From contig CAUDNY010000002.1 of assembly GCA_958450865.1 (NCBI GenBank), positions 124,001 to 188,000 on the forward strand: DNA of 64,000 nt, given 5' to 3'. A program made the translations under genes and the position numbers. Of this stretch, positions 51,908-59,819 are shown piece after piece; within the stretch, counting starts at the first letter, position 1; each line of letters begins with the position of its first letter. The stretch is from an uncultured Collinsella sp. GTDB taxonomy: Bacteria > Actinomycetota > Coriobacteriia > Coriobacteriales > Coriobacteriaceae. Below the pieces are notes generated by a model that saw nothing but the letters and a program-made list of their open reading frames with translations, was not told the DNA's origin and did not search any database.

Positions 51908-52404
51908 TACCACTGACCGTTCTGCTGGGCGGCACCCTCGTTGAGCTGCTGACGGCAACGGGTCACCGTACCGGTCAGGCTCTTGAGGTTCTCCTCGAGG
52001 TGCGTAAAGACCTGCTCGGCGTAGTCCTCGGCGGCATAGCGCGTCTCGCGCTCATACTGCTGGGCACGGTCGCGGATATCGTCGGCCTGCTGCTGCGCTA
52101 AGCGGACGATCTCTTGCTCACCGGCAATGGTGAGGGCCTGCTGCTGAGCATCGGCGATGATGGAATCGGCCTGAGCGGCGGCGGAAGCCATAAGCTCCTC
52201 ACGCTCCTTGAGAATACGGCGGGACTTCTGCCATTCCTCGGGATAGCTCATGCGGATCTCGTCGAGGATGTTAAAGAAGACGTCGGCGTCGATAACCTTC
52301 ATTTGGGCGTTCTTGCCGAACGGCGTCTTAGCCTCTTCGATGAGCCCCTCGAGCTCGTCGACAAGACTCACGATCCTGTCGCCAGGAAAATTCTCGCCCG
52401 GCAT
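51907..52404 (-). CDS. DivIVA-like/coiled-coil protein of the yceD operon
   Basis: 165 aa, no TM segment. The N-terminus (RIVSLVDELEGLIEEAKTP) and the long helical stretch from about residue 60 to 150, rich in Ala/Gln/Glu with heptads (ADSIIADAQQQALTIAGEQ), resemble DivIVA-like or ATP synthase b-subunit-like helices. AAAGGAG lies 5 nt before ATG 52404. It lies between coaD and yceD. A structural or cell-division role is a guess from shape. Confidence 0.7.
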   Translation of the reverse strand: MPGENFPGDRIVSLVDELEGLIEEAKTPFGKNAQMKVIDADVFFNILDEIRMSYPEEWQKSRRILKEREELMASAAAQADSIIADAQQQALTIAGEQEIVRLAQQQADDIRDRAQQYERETRYAAEDYAEQVFTHLEENLKSLTGTVTRCRQQLNEGAAQQNGQW

Positions 52405-52472
52405 CCGGTCTCCTTTCATAGGTAACATATCATCGTGTTAGTTTACCACATGCCACCAGGCATTAAAAAACG

Positions 52473-52970
52473 TCACGAAAAGCGATGTTTGAGCGCCTTG
52501 ACCACATTGGGCGGAACAAAATTAGAGACGTCGCTACCGAGCGAGGCAATCTGGCGAACCACCGAGCTCGAGATATAACCGTACTGCGGCGCACTCATGA
52601 CAAAGATGGACTCCAGCTCGTTATCCAGGCGGTAGTTGAGGTCGGCCTGCTGCAGCTCGTACTCAAAGTCGGTCATGGCACGCAGACCCTTGACCACGGC
52701 TCCTGCTCCCTGTTCGCGGGCAAAATCGACCAAAAGGCCGGTGAAGGGCAGCACCTCGACGCCGTCAATATCACCGAGCGCCTCACGTGCCAGCGCCACG
52801 CGCTCGTCGAGCATAAACGTGGTGCCGACGCCGTTTTTGCCCTGCGACTCGGCAACGGCAACGATCACGCTGGGAAAGATGCGGCGGGCACGGCGAATCA
52901 CGTCGATGTGGCCAAAAGTGATGGGATCGAAGGTGCCCGGGACGATTACGCGGTTAATGGTGTCGCTCAT
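52473..52970 (-). CDS. coaD: phosphopantetheine adenylyltransferase
   Basis: Catalyses the penultimate step of coenzyme A synthesis. It is 165 aa. The nucleotidyltransferase motif GTFDPITFGHIDVIRRA is near residue 12. GLRAMTDFEYELQQADLN and the C-terminal ISSSVVRQIASLG are diagnostic. GGAGG lies 6 nt before ATG 52970, which overlaps the rsmD end by 17 bp. The rsmD-coaD pair is common. Confidence 0.96.
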   Translation of the reverse strand: MSDTINRVIVPGTFDPITFGHIDVIRRARRIFPSVIVAVAESQGKNGVGTTFMLDERVALAREALGDIDGVEVLPFTGLLVDFAREQGAGAVVKGLRAMTDFEYELQQADLNYRLDNELESIFVMSAPQYGYISSSVVRQIASLGSDVSNFVPPNVVKALKHRFS

Positions 52971-53592
52971 GGGCATCCTCCGTGGGTGCGTCGCTATCGT
53001 TGCCATCATCCTCGCCGTTGCCAACCCAACGAAGCAGGTCGACCGAGGTTATTCCGTAACGCTTCTCACGCACGGTCTCAAAGCCTGCCGGATGCGCACC
53101 CGCATCGGCGGCAGCATGCTCAAAGAGCGCATAGGCACCTGGTGCCAGCAAGCCTTGCTGAGCTAGGTTTTGCAACAGTTCCTCGACTGGCTCAGCACCA
53201 AAAGCATAGGGCGGGTCGAGCAGGACCAGGTCAAAGGGACCGCCCGGCACGCGGCCGCGCGAGGCACTCGACAGTACATCGCCGGTAACGACGCGCCAGC
53301 GCGCACGGTCACGGCAGAGCGACTCGATATTCTTAGTAATGAGCCGCGCGGCATTCCGATCGATCTCGAACGTGGAGAGCGAGCGGGCACCACGCGAGAG
53401 CATCTCGATGCCCAAGGCACCGGAGCCGCCAAAGGCATCCAGCACGCGGACCTCGTCCAGATCGAAGTCGAATGCCGACATGACCATAGATGCGCACGCC
53501 TCGCGCACGCGATCGGTCGTGGGGCGGGTGACATCGCGACCACGGGGCTCCTCGATCTTACGACCGCGCCATTCGCCGCCGATGATTCTCAT
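52954..53592 (-). CDS. rsmD: 16S rRNA (guanine966-N2)-methyltransferase RsmD
   Basis: Methylates G966 of 16S rRNA. It is 212 aa. It begins MRIIGGEWRGRKI, carries RPTTDRVREACAS, the SAM motif VLDAFGGSGALGIEMLSRGA and the catalytic LVLLDPPYA. A short acidic tail extends into coaD. The ATG overlaps the recG stop by 4 bp. Confidence 0.96.
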   Translation of the reverse strand: MRIIGGEWRGRKIEEPRGRDVTRPTTDRVREACASMVMSAFDFDLDEVRVLDAFGGSGALGIEMLSRGARSLSTFEIDRNAARLITKNIESLCRDRARWRVVTGDVLSSASRGRVPGGPFDLVLLDPPYAFGAEPVEELLQNLAQQGLLAPGAYALFEHAAADAGAHPAGFETVREKRYGITSVDLLRWVGNGEDDGNDSDAPTEDAHERHH

Positions 53593-55766
53593 CCTCCGCT
53601 GACCTCCTTAAAGATGTGTCGATACCGCGTGGCGACCGCATCGCGCAAAGGACGCGTCGCCACAGAGTCAAGGTTGCAAGCATACCGCAAGAGCTCGACC
53701 GCGTCCAAATGGGCCCACTCGATCAATTCCTCGTCGGCATCGAGGTCAACAAAGCGCAAGGTCACGCCGCCATGCTGGCGGTAACCCAGGATTTCACCCT
53801 CGTGACGCAGACGCAGGTCCATCTGGGCGAGCGTAAAGCCGTCCGAGGTCTTCTCGAGCGACTGGAGGCGGTCTTGTGCCGCCGACGCGCCGCCGTTGCC
53901 CTTGGAGTGCGTCATGACCAGGCACGTGCCCGACACGCTGCCGCGGCCTACGCGCCCACGCAGCTGGTGCAAGGCCGCCAAACCAAAGCGCTCGCCATTC
54001 TCGATGACCATGACGGTGGCATTGGGCACGTCAACGCCCACCTCGACCACCGTGGTCGAGACGAGCACATCAATCTCGCCACGCTTAAAGGCATCGATGA
54101 CCCGGTCCTTCTCCCCCGCCGGCATGCGGCCATGAAGACGCTCGACGGTAAGCCCCGGCAACGCCAGACGCAGGCGATCGAGCTCGGTCGCCGTATCGTG
54201 CAGCGGCACGGGGACCGTCACGCGGCCCTCGTCGTCGCGGGCAATACCGGGTACGTCTTCCAGCTCATCGGCCGAATCGCTCGGCTCCACGAGCGGACAG
54301 ATCACGTAGGCTTGCTGACCCTTTTCGTGCGCCTCGCGAATGGCGCCATAGGCCAGGTCGCGACTTGACTCGGTGAGGACGCGCGTCGTCACGCCGGCAC
54401 CCGGAACGGGACGATGGCGGATGATGCTCGTATCCAGGTCGCCGTACACCGAAAGCGCCAACGTGCGCGGGATCGGCGTGGCAGTCATAACCAGCAAGTC
54501 GGCACCAGGGCCTTTTTCGCGCAGAGCGTTACGCTGGCCCACGCCAAAGCGGTGCTGCTCGTCGATCACCACAAGCGACAAATGCTTGAACGTGACGTTC
54601 TCCGAAAGCACCGCATGGGTACCAAAGAGCACGTCGAGCTCGCCAGACTGGAGCCGAGCATGAATCTGTTCACGCTCGGCCGCCGGCGTGGCGCCCGTCA
54701 GGAGCGCCCAGGTCATGCCAGCCTGCGAGAGCAAGGGGCCGGTCTTATCGGCATATTGACGCGCCAGCACGCCCGTGGGCGCCATAACGCAGGCCTGAGT
54801 GCCGCTATCGGCCGCAACCGCCAACGCGCAGGCGGCAACGGCGGTCTTACCGGTACCGACGTCGCCCAGCAGCAGACGGTTCATCACGCGACCGCCATCG
54901 CACATGTCGTGCAGAATGTCTTGGAACGCGCCCTCCTGCTCGTCGCTCAGCGAAAACGGCAGGGCTTCCTTGAGCGCCGACAAGTGTCCGCCCGCGGTGT
55001 GGGCGTAGGGAGCAACTTCGACCAAGCCGCCGTCGTTGCGCAAGCGCAGCGCCAGCTGCAAGCAGAGGCACTCCTCGTAGGCAAGTCGCCGGCGTGCGAT
55101 GTCGCGCTCGGCCATGCTCGAGGGAAAGTGGATCGAACGCAACGCACGGGCATTGCTCATGAGCTTCCGCTTTGCGCGCAGCGGCGCGGGAATGGGATCG
55201 AACGGATTGGAGACCACTTCGAGCGCACCGCTCACGATACGGCGCATCCATGCCTGACTCACGCCGTCACTTACGTAGTGGACCGGCAGGATGGTGCCGG
55301 CGGCGCGCCCATCCTCGAGCTTTTCAAAGTGGGGCGAGGCCATCTGCTTAAAACCGTAGGCAAACTCGACCTTGCCCATCACGGCCAGGCGATCGCCCTG
55401 CTTGAACTGCTGGGCAATCCAAGGCTGACGGAAAAAGGCAACCTGCAGCACGCCCGTCTCGTCCACAAGCGAGACCTCAGTCACCTGCATGCGCGGACGG
55501 GGCTGCTTTTGGACAATACGATCGACCGTGGCGATGATGGTGCACACGGTACCGATGGGCGCCATCTCGATGGACCACGAGCGAGTGAAGTCCAGGTAGC
55601 GATGAGGAATATGGAGAAGGAGGTCCCCCACCGTCCGAATTCCCAGACGGCGAAGGGCCTCCTCACGTTTACCCGAAACATATTTGAGTCGCGCGATATC
55701 CTCGTCGAGCGCATTGCTCTGGGCAAAACGCTCCGAGACGCGCGGCACGGAGCACAGCTCGGACAT
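53589..55766 (-). CDS. recG: ATP-dependent DNA helicase RecG
   Basis: A branch-migrating helicase that remodels stalled forks. It is 725 aa with an N-terminal wedge/OB domain (about 25-280). Helicase motifs are LLLGDVGTGKTAVAACAL, APTGVLARQYA, VIDEQHRFGVGQRNAL, MTATPIPRTLALSVYGD and QLRGRVGRGSVSG. It starts 9 bp after the DAK2 gene and is coupled to rsmD. Confidence 0.97.
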   Translation of the reverse strand: MSELCSVPRVSERFAQSNALDEDIARLKYVSGKREEALRRLGIRTVGDLLLHIPHRYLDFTRSWSIEMAPIGTVCTIIATVDRIVQKQPRPRMQVTEVSLVDETGVLQVAFFRQPWIAQQFKQGDRLAVMGKVEFAYGFKQMASPHFEKLEDGRAAGTILPVHYVSDGVSQAWMRRIVSGALEVVSNPFDPIPAPLRAKRKLMSNARALRSIHFPSSMAERDIARRRLAYEECLCLQLALRLRNDGGLVEVAPYAHTAGGHLSALKEALPFSLSDEQEGAFQDILHDMCDGGRVMNRLLLGDVGTGKTAVAACALAVAADSGTQACVMAPTGVLARQYADKTGPLLSQAGMTWALLTGATPAAEREQIHARLQSGELDVLFGTHAVLSENVTFKHLSLVVIDEQHRFGVGQRNALREKGPGADLLVMTATPIPRTLALSVYGDLDTSIIRHRPVPGAGVTTRVLTESSRDLAYGAIREAHEKGQQAYVICPLVEPSDSADELEDVPGIARDDEGRVTVPVPLHDTATELDRLRLALPGLTVERLHGRMPAGEKDRVIDAFKRGEIDVLVSTTVVEVGVDVPNATVMVIENGERFGLAALHQLRGRVGRGSVSGTCLVMTHSKGNGGASAAQDRLQSLEKTSDGFTLAQMDLRLRHEGEILGYRQHGGVTLRFVDLDADEELIEWAHLDAVELLRYACNLDSVATRPLRDAVATRYRHIFKEVSGG

Positions 55767-55775
55767 AGGCAGAGC

Positions 55776-57437
55776 CTACTCGATCGAGAAGATCACGGGA
55801 TAGAGCGGCTGCTCGCCACGATGGGCGTCGATCTCCAGATCGGGCTGAGCCTCCTCGATAGCGTCGACGATCTCCTGGAAGGCCTCGTCGGACAGCTCCT
55901 CGCCGGCCAGAATCGTCAACGCGTCGCCCTCCTCTTCCTCCTGCATACGGTTGATGCAGTCGAGCGTGACCTGCTTCACGTCGGAGCCGACCACGTCGAT
56001 GGAGCCGGCGATGATGCCCATGACGTCACCGGAGTGAATCGGCGAGCCGTCGGAGGCGCTGGAGTCGCGCACGGCGCGGGTGACCTCGCCATCGCGGACC
56101 TCGCTGATGGCGTCGACCATAGCGGCAACAGCATCCTCGAGCTCGGAATCGGGCAGGACCGCGAACAGCGCGGAGAAGGCCTGCGGGACGGTCTTGGTGG
56201 GAACGACGGCGACCTTCTTGTCGGTGCAGGCGGAGGCAGCAGCCTCGGCAGCCATGCGGATGTTGCCGTTATTGGGCAGGATGATGACCGAGGTCGCGTT
56301 AACCTGGTCCACCGCGCCCAGCAGGTCGGCAGTCGAGGGGTTCATGGTCTGGCCACCCGACACGATCACATCGACGCCGAGGGACTTGAGGATGTCAGCC
56401 TCGCCGGAACCGGCGGCAACGGCGACAAAGCCCAGGGCCTTCGCGGGCTCGGTGGCCTTCTCCTGGTCCTCGTGGATCTTAGCGGTACGGTCGTGGGCCT
56501 CCATCTCCATGTTGTGGATGAAGACCTCGTAGATCTGACCGAGCTGCAGCATGTGCTCGAGCACCAGGTTGGGGGTGTTGGAGTGCACGTGGATCTTGTA
56601 GTCGGGATAGGCACCAACGAGCAGCTCGCAGTCGCCCATGGAACCCAGGAACTTAAGGCACTCGTCCTCGTCAAAGGGAGCGTCGGCCTTAAAGAGGAAC
56701 TCGTTGCAGTAGCGGAACTCCGAGCCCTCCCAGTCGTCGTTAGCCTCGATCTCGACACGGCCAAGAGCGGCGTCACGGGCAGAGCCGGCGGAATCAAACG
56801 TGGCGGAGAAATCCTCGACCACGGTGCTGCGGCCAAGAGCGGCGGCAACAAAGTTCTCCAAGAAGATGGCAAAGCCAAAGGCGCCGGAGTCGACCACGCC
56901 GTTCTCCTTGAGGACGGGCAGCAGGTCGGGTGTGCGGGCGACGGACTGGTAGGCCTCGACGACGATGGCGTCGAGCGCATCCTCGGCAGAGAACTTCTTC
57001 TTCTCGCACTCGTCTGCCTTGGTCGAAACATCACGCAGGACCGTGAGGATCGTGCCCTCGATGGGCTTACGAACAGCCTGGAAGGCAACCTTGACGGCAC
57101 GACGGAAGGCGAAGGCGATATTGGCGGACGTGATAGGCTCATCGGCAGAGACAAGGCCCTCGGCCACGCCGCGCAGGATCTGCGAGGTGATGACACCGGA
57201 GTTGCCGCGGGCGCCCATGAGGGAGCCGTGGGTGATGGCGCCAGCGATGGCCTCCATGTCGGCATCGGCGGGAAGGGCGGAAAGCTCCTTGGTCACCGAG
57301 GCGAGCGTGAGCGACATGTTGGTGCCGGTGTCACCGTCGGGTACGGGGAAGACGTTGAGCTTGTTGATCTCCTCGGCCTTTTCGGAAACGGCAGCCGCAG
57401 CGATCGGAAAACAGGTGCGAATGGTCTTTGCAATCAT
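55776..57437 (-). CDS. DAK2/DhaL-domain protein (YloV/FakA-like)
   Basis: 553 aa. The N-terminal DhaL domain has NVFPVPDGDTGTNMSLT, where the Asp residues bind Mg-ATP, and GARGNSGVITSQILRG. A middle domain and a C-terminal FakA-type domain follow. Homologues are fatty acid kinase subunits that, with FakB, make acyl-phosphate from exogenous fatty acids; these would feed the same pool as PlsX downstream. The fakB partner is not in the window. It follows the second Asp23 gene by 27 bp, the same order as yloU-yloV. Confidence 0.92.
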   Translation of the reverse strand: MIAKTIRTCFPIAAAAVSEKAEEINKLNVFPVPDGDTGTNMSLTLASVTKELSALPADADMEAIAGAITHGSLMGARGNSGVITSQILRGVAEGLVSADEPITSANIAFAFRRAVKVAFQAVRKPIEGTILTVLRDVSTKADECEKKKFSAEDALDAIVVEAYQSVARTPDLLPVLKENGVVDSGAFGFAIFLENFVAAALGRSTVVEDFSATFDSAGSARDAALGRVEIEANDDWEGSEFRYCNEFLFKADAPFDEDECLKFLGSMGDCELLVGAYPDYKIHVHSNTPNLVLEHMLQLGQIYEVFIHNMEMEAHDRTAKIHEDQEKATEPAKALGFVAVAAGSGEADILKSLGVDVIVSGGQTMNPSTADLLGAVDQVNATSVIILPNNGNIRMAAEAAASACTDKKVAVVPTKTVPQAFSALFAVLPDSELEDAVAAMVDAISEVRDGEVTRAVRDSSASDGSPIHSGDVMGIIAGSIDVVGSDVKQVTLDCINRMQEEEEGDALTILAGEELSDEAFQEIVDAIEEAQPDLEIDAHRGEQPLYPVIFSIE

Positions 57438-57464
57438 GAGTGGTGAAATCTCCGTATTCGGATG

Positions 57465-57821
57465 CTAGTTCAGACGGCTCTTGAGCGCGTCGATGTGAAT
57501 GCCGATCTTAAGGCTGGCGGGATCGATTTGGGCGATCTCCTGCAGGGTGAAGGCGACGGAGCTCGAAAGATTGTGGCAGACGGACTTCATGTTGACGCCG
57601 TTCTCGAGCACGACGTGAAGGTCGACCGTGAGGCCGTTCTCGTCGGCGGAAACAAGCACGCCCTTGCGGAGGCGCTGGCCGGCAAGCAGGCGCACGCTCT
57701 CGGCGCCCTGCAGCTGCTCGGCCATACCGACGACGCCGTAGCACGTCATCGCGGCATAACCGGCAATATCGGCAATAACGTCGTTCGAAACGCTCAGGCT
57801 GCCGTTAATGGTCTCAGACAC
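57465..57821 (-). CDS. Asp23/Gls24 family protein, second paralog (YloU-like)
   Basis: 118 aa from a GTG start with AAAAGGAG 6 nt upstream. Family core: NGSLSVSNDVIADIAGYAAMTCYGVVGMA and the later HNLSSSVAFTLQEIAQIDPASL. It has no signal or TM segment. It heads the long minus-strand cluster, upstream of the DAK2 gene. It differs clearly from the paralog at 9822-10184. TAAAAT (minus strand, 57878-57883) may be its -10 box. Confidence 0.88.
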   Translation of the reverse strand: MSETINGSLSVSNDVIADIAGYAAMTCYGVVGMAEQLQGAESVRLLAGQRLRKGVLVSADENGLTVDLHVVLENGVNMKSVCHNLSSSVAFTLQEIAQIDPASLKIGIHIDALKSRLN

Positions 57822-57979
57822 AAGAATCTCCTTTTCTGGTGCTCGCGGCACCATGTCGTGGGAGCAATCATTCCAACATTTTACAACGACCGCGCCATGT
57901 TAAGGCCACGGGGTTCGCGATTACATCCTCGACACGAAATGTTGATACGGTAACGTTCGTCACAGGCGATCGCGGCATG

Positions 57980-58009
57980 AAAAAACCCGCCGCATAAGCG
58001 ACGGGTTTT
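57980..58009 (-). terminator. terminator of the tRNA-Asn operon
   Basis: On the minus strand AAAACCCGTCGC pairs with GCGGCGGGTTTT around TTAT, then more T. It lies a few bases past the second tRNA. Confidence 0.88.
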
Positions 58010-58015
58010 ACAACC

Positions 58016-58090
58016 TGGCTCCCCGGGTAGGACTCGAACCTACAACAGCGCGGTTAACAGCCGCGTGCTCTACCATTGAGCTACCGAGGA
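58016..58090 (-). tRNA. tRNA-Asn (GTT), second in transcript
   Basis: A 75-nt cloverleaf including an encoded CCA. Acceptor TCCTCGG/CCGGGGA, D arm GCTCAATGGTAGAGC, anticodon arm GCGGCTGTTAACCGC with GTT, and T arm GTAGGTTCGAGTCCTAC. Identical to the copy at 58125-58199. Confidence 0.97.
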
Positions 58091-58124
58091 ATTTAAAAGC
58101 CCAGCGAAATGGGCTGAGAAATTC

Positions 58125-58199
58125 TGGCTCCCCGGGTAGGACTCGAACCTACAACAGCGCGGTTAACAGCCGCGTGCTCTACCATTGAGCTACCGAGGA
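58125..58199 (-). tRNA. tRNA-Asn (GTT), first in transcript
   Basis: Same 75-nt sequence as its neighbour, with encoded CCA and anticodon GTT. The 34-bp spacer holds a 6-bp hairpin AGCCCA/TGGGCT that may guide processing. A strong promoter lies just upstream. Confidence 0.97.
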
Positions 58200-58229
58200 A
58201 TAGGTGCGTGCTCTCAAGCAACGAAGTTT

Positions 58230-58257
58230 ATTATACGGACGAATCAGCTTAGGGCAA
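58230..58257 (-). promoter_or_regulatory. promoter of the tRNA-Asn pair
   Basis: On the minus strand TTGCCC (58252-58257) and a consensus TATAAT (58230-58235) are 16 bp apart. The -10 ends 31 bp before the mature tRNA 5' end. Confidence 0.75.
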
Positions 58258-58315
58258 GAACTTTTTTGAGAATTTTTCCGACCTAGTCATTGGAGACGTC
58301 CCCAACGACTACATG

Positions 58316-58348
58316 AAAGCGCCCCCAAGCGGATGTGCTTGAGGGCGC
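58316..58348 (-). terminator. terminator of rpoD
   Basis: On the minus strand GCGCCCTCAAG pairs with CTTGGGGGCGC with one mismatch, then TTTC. The U-tract is short. Confidence 0.7.
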
Positions 58349-58359
58349 CTCTTGCTTGA

Positions 58360-59709
58360 CTAGCTTTCGATGTAGTCTTTCAGCTTGCTGCTGCGGCTGG
58401 GATGGCGGAGCTTGGCCAGGGTCTTGGACTCGATCTGGCGGATACGCTCGCGCGTGACACCAAACTCGCGACCGACTTCCTCGAGCGTGCGGGGATGTCC
58501 GTCAACGAGACCAAAGCGCAGCTCGATAACCTTGCGCTCACGATCGGCAAGCGAATCGAGCACCTGGGTGAGCTGCTCCTGCAGCATGGAGAAGCTGGCG
58601 GCATCGGGCGGAACGATAGCCTGGGAGTCCTCGATGAAGTCGCCCAGCTGGGAATCCTCTTCCTCACCGATCGGGGTCTCGAGCGACACGGGCTCCTGCG
58701 AAATCTTCTGGATCTCGCGGACGCGGTCGGCGCTCATGTCCATCTCAGCACCGATCTCCTCAGGGGTCGGGTCGCGACCCAGATCCTGGAGGAGCTGGCG
58801 TTGCACGCGGACGAGCTTGTTGATGGTCTCGACCATGTGCACGGGAATACGGATGGTACGGGCCTGGTCGGCAATAGCGCGCGTAATGGCCTGACGGATC
58901 CACCACGTGGCGTACGTGGAGAACTTAAAGCCCTTCTGGTAGTCGAACTTCTCGACGGCGCGGATCAGACCGAGGTTGCCCTCCTGGATCAGATCCAGGA
59001 ACAGCATGCCACGGCCGACATAGCGCTTGGCGATGGAGACGACCAGACGCAGGTTTGCGCTGATGAGCGCCTGCTTGGCCTCAAGACCAACATTCTCAAT
59101 ACGCGTAAGTCGACGCATCTCGGAGCGTGTGAGTTCAATCTCGCCTGCATCGGCAGCCTCGAGCTTCTCGGTAGCCTCGAGACCGGCCTCAATCTTCATG
59201 GCCAGATCGACCTCTTCAGATGCGGTCAGCAGGTCGACCTTACCGATCTCCTTGAGGTACATACGAACCGGGTCGCCGGTCAGCATCACCGTGGAGGCAT
59301 CGATGCCGCGCACGCGCGCACGCGAACGGGACGTGCGCACGGTGCGCTTCTTCTTGCTCTTGGAAGAGCCCATCTCGGCATCGGCCTGGCGGGCCATCTT
59401 AAGCTCGTGATCGTCAAGCGAGCCGGAATCGTGCTCGTCATCGTCATCGTCATCGAAATCGTCGGTATCGTTATCGTCATCGTCGACGCCCATCGGGGCG
59501 TCGTCGTTTCCGCTCGCGGAGATAATCTGGATGCCGCTGTTGCGCAGCGCGGAATACACCGCGTTGAGCTGCTCATCGGAGACATCGATATCCTTCAGGG
59601 CGACCTGAATCTCGTCCTCGGTTACCGAAGTCCTGTTTGAGCCGTTGCCCATGAGCTTTGCAACGTAGGATTCCAGCCCAGTACCCGTGCTCTCAGTCTT
59701 TTTTGGCAC
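58360..59709 (-). CDS. rpoD: primary RNA polymerase sigma factor (SigA/RpoD)
   Basis: Housekeeping sigma factor, 449 aa. The N-terminal region holds a very acidic Asp/Glu stretch (about 75-100) and a Lys/Arg-rich patch. Region 1.2-2 has DPVRMYLKEIGKVDLL, LRLVVSIAKRYVGRGMLFLDLIQEGN and FKFSTYATWWIRQAITRAIAD. Region 3 is IPVHMVETINKL. Region 4 has RERKVIELRFGL and VTRERIRQIESKTLAKLRHP. GTG start with GGGAG 5 nt upstream. It follows dnaG by 110 bp. Confidence 0.97.
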   Translation of the reverse strand: MPKKTESTGTGLESYVAKLMGNGSNRTSVTEDEIQVALKDIDVSDEQLNAVYSALRNSGIQIISASGNDDAPMGVDDDDNDTDDFDDDDDDEHDSGSLDDHELKMARQADAEMGSSKSKKKRTVRTSRSRARVRGIDASTVMLTGDPVRMYLKEIGKVDLLTASEEVDLAMKIEAGLEATEKLEAADAGEIELTRSEMRRLTRIENVGLEAKQALISANLRLVVSIAKRYVGRGMLFLDLIQEGNLGLIRAVEKFDYQKGFKFSTYATWWIRQAITRAIADQARTIRIPVHMVETINKLVRVQRQLLQDLGRDPTPEEIGAEMDMSADRVREIQKISQEPVSLETPIGEEEDSQLGDFIEDSQAIVPPDAASFSMLQEQLTQVLDSLADRERKVIELRFGLVDGHPRTLEEVGREFGVTRERIRQIESKTLAKLRHPSRSSKLKDYIES

Positions 59710-59819
59710 AGATTCTCCCTTCGTAGTCCACAGGACTCAATACTTTAGCACACACGTAGACCTCTATACCCAAAATAAAGACAGGATATAGGCGAGAATA
59801 CGCTGGTTGACCACAACAT

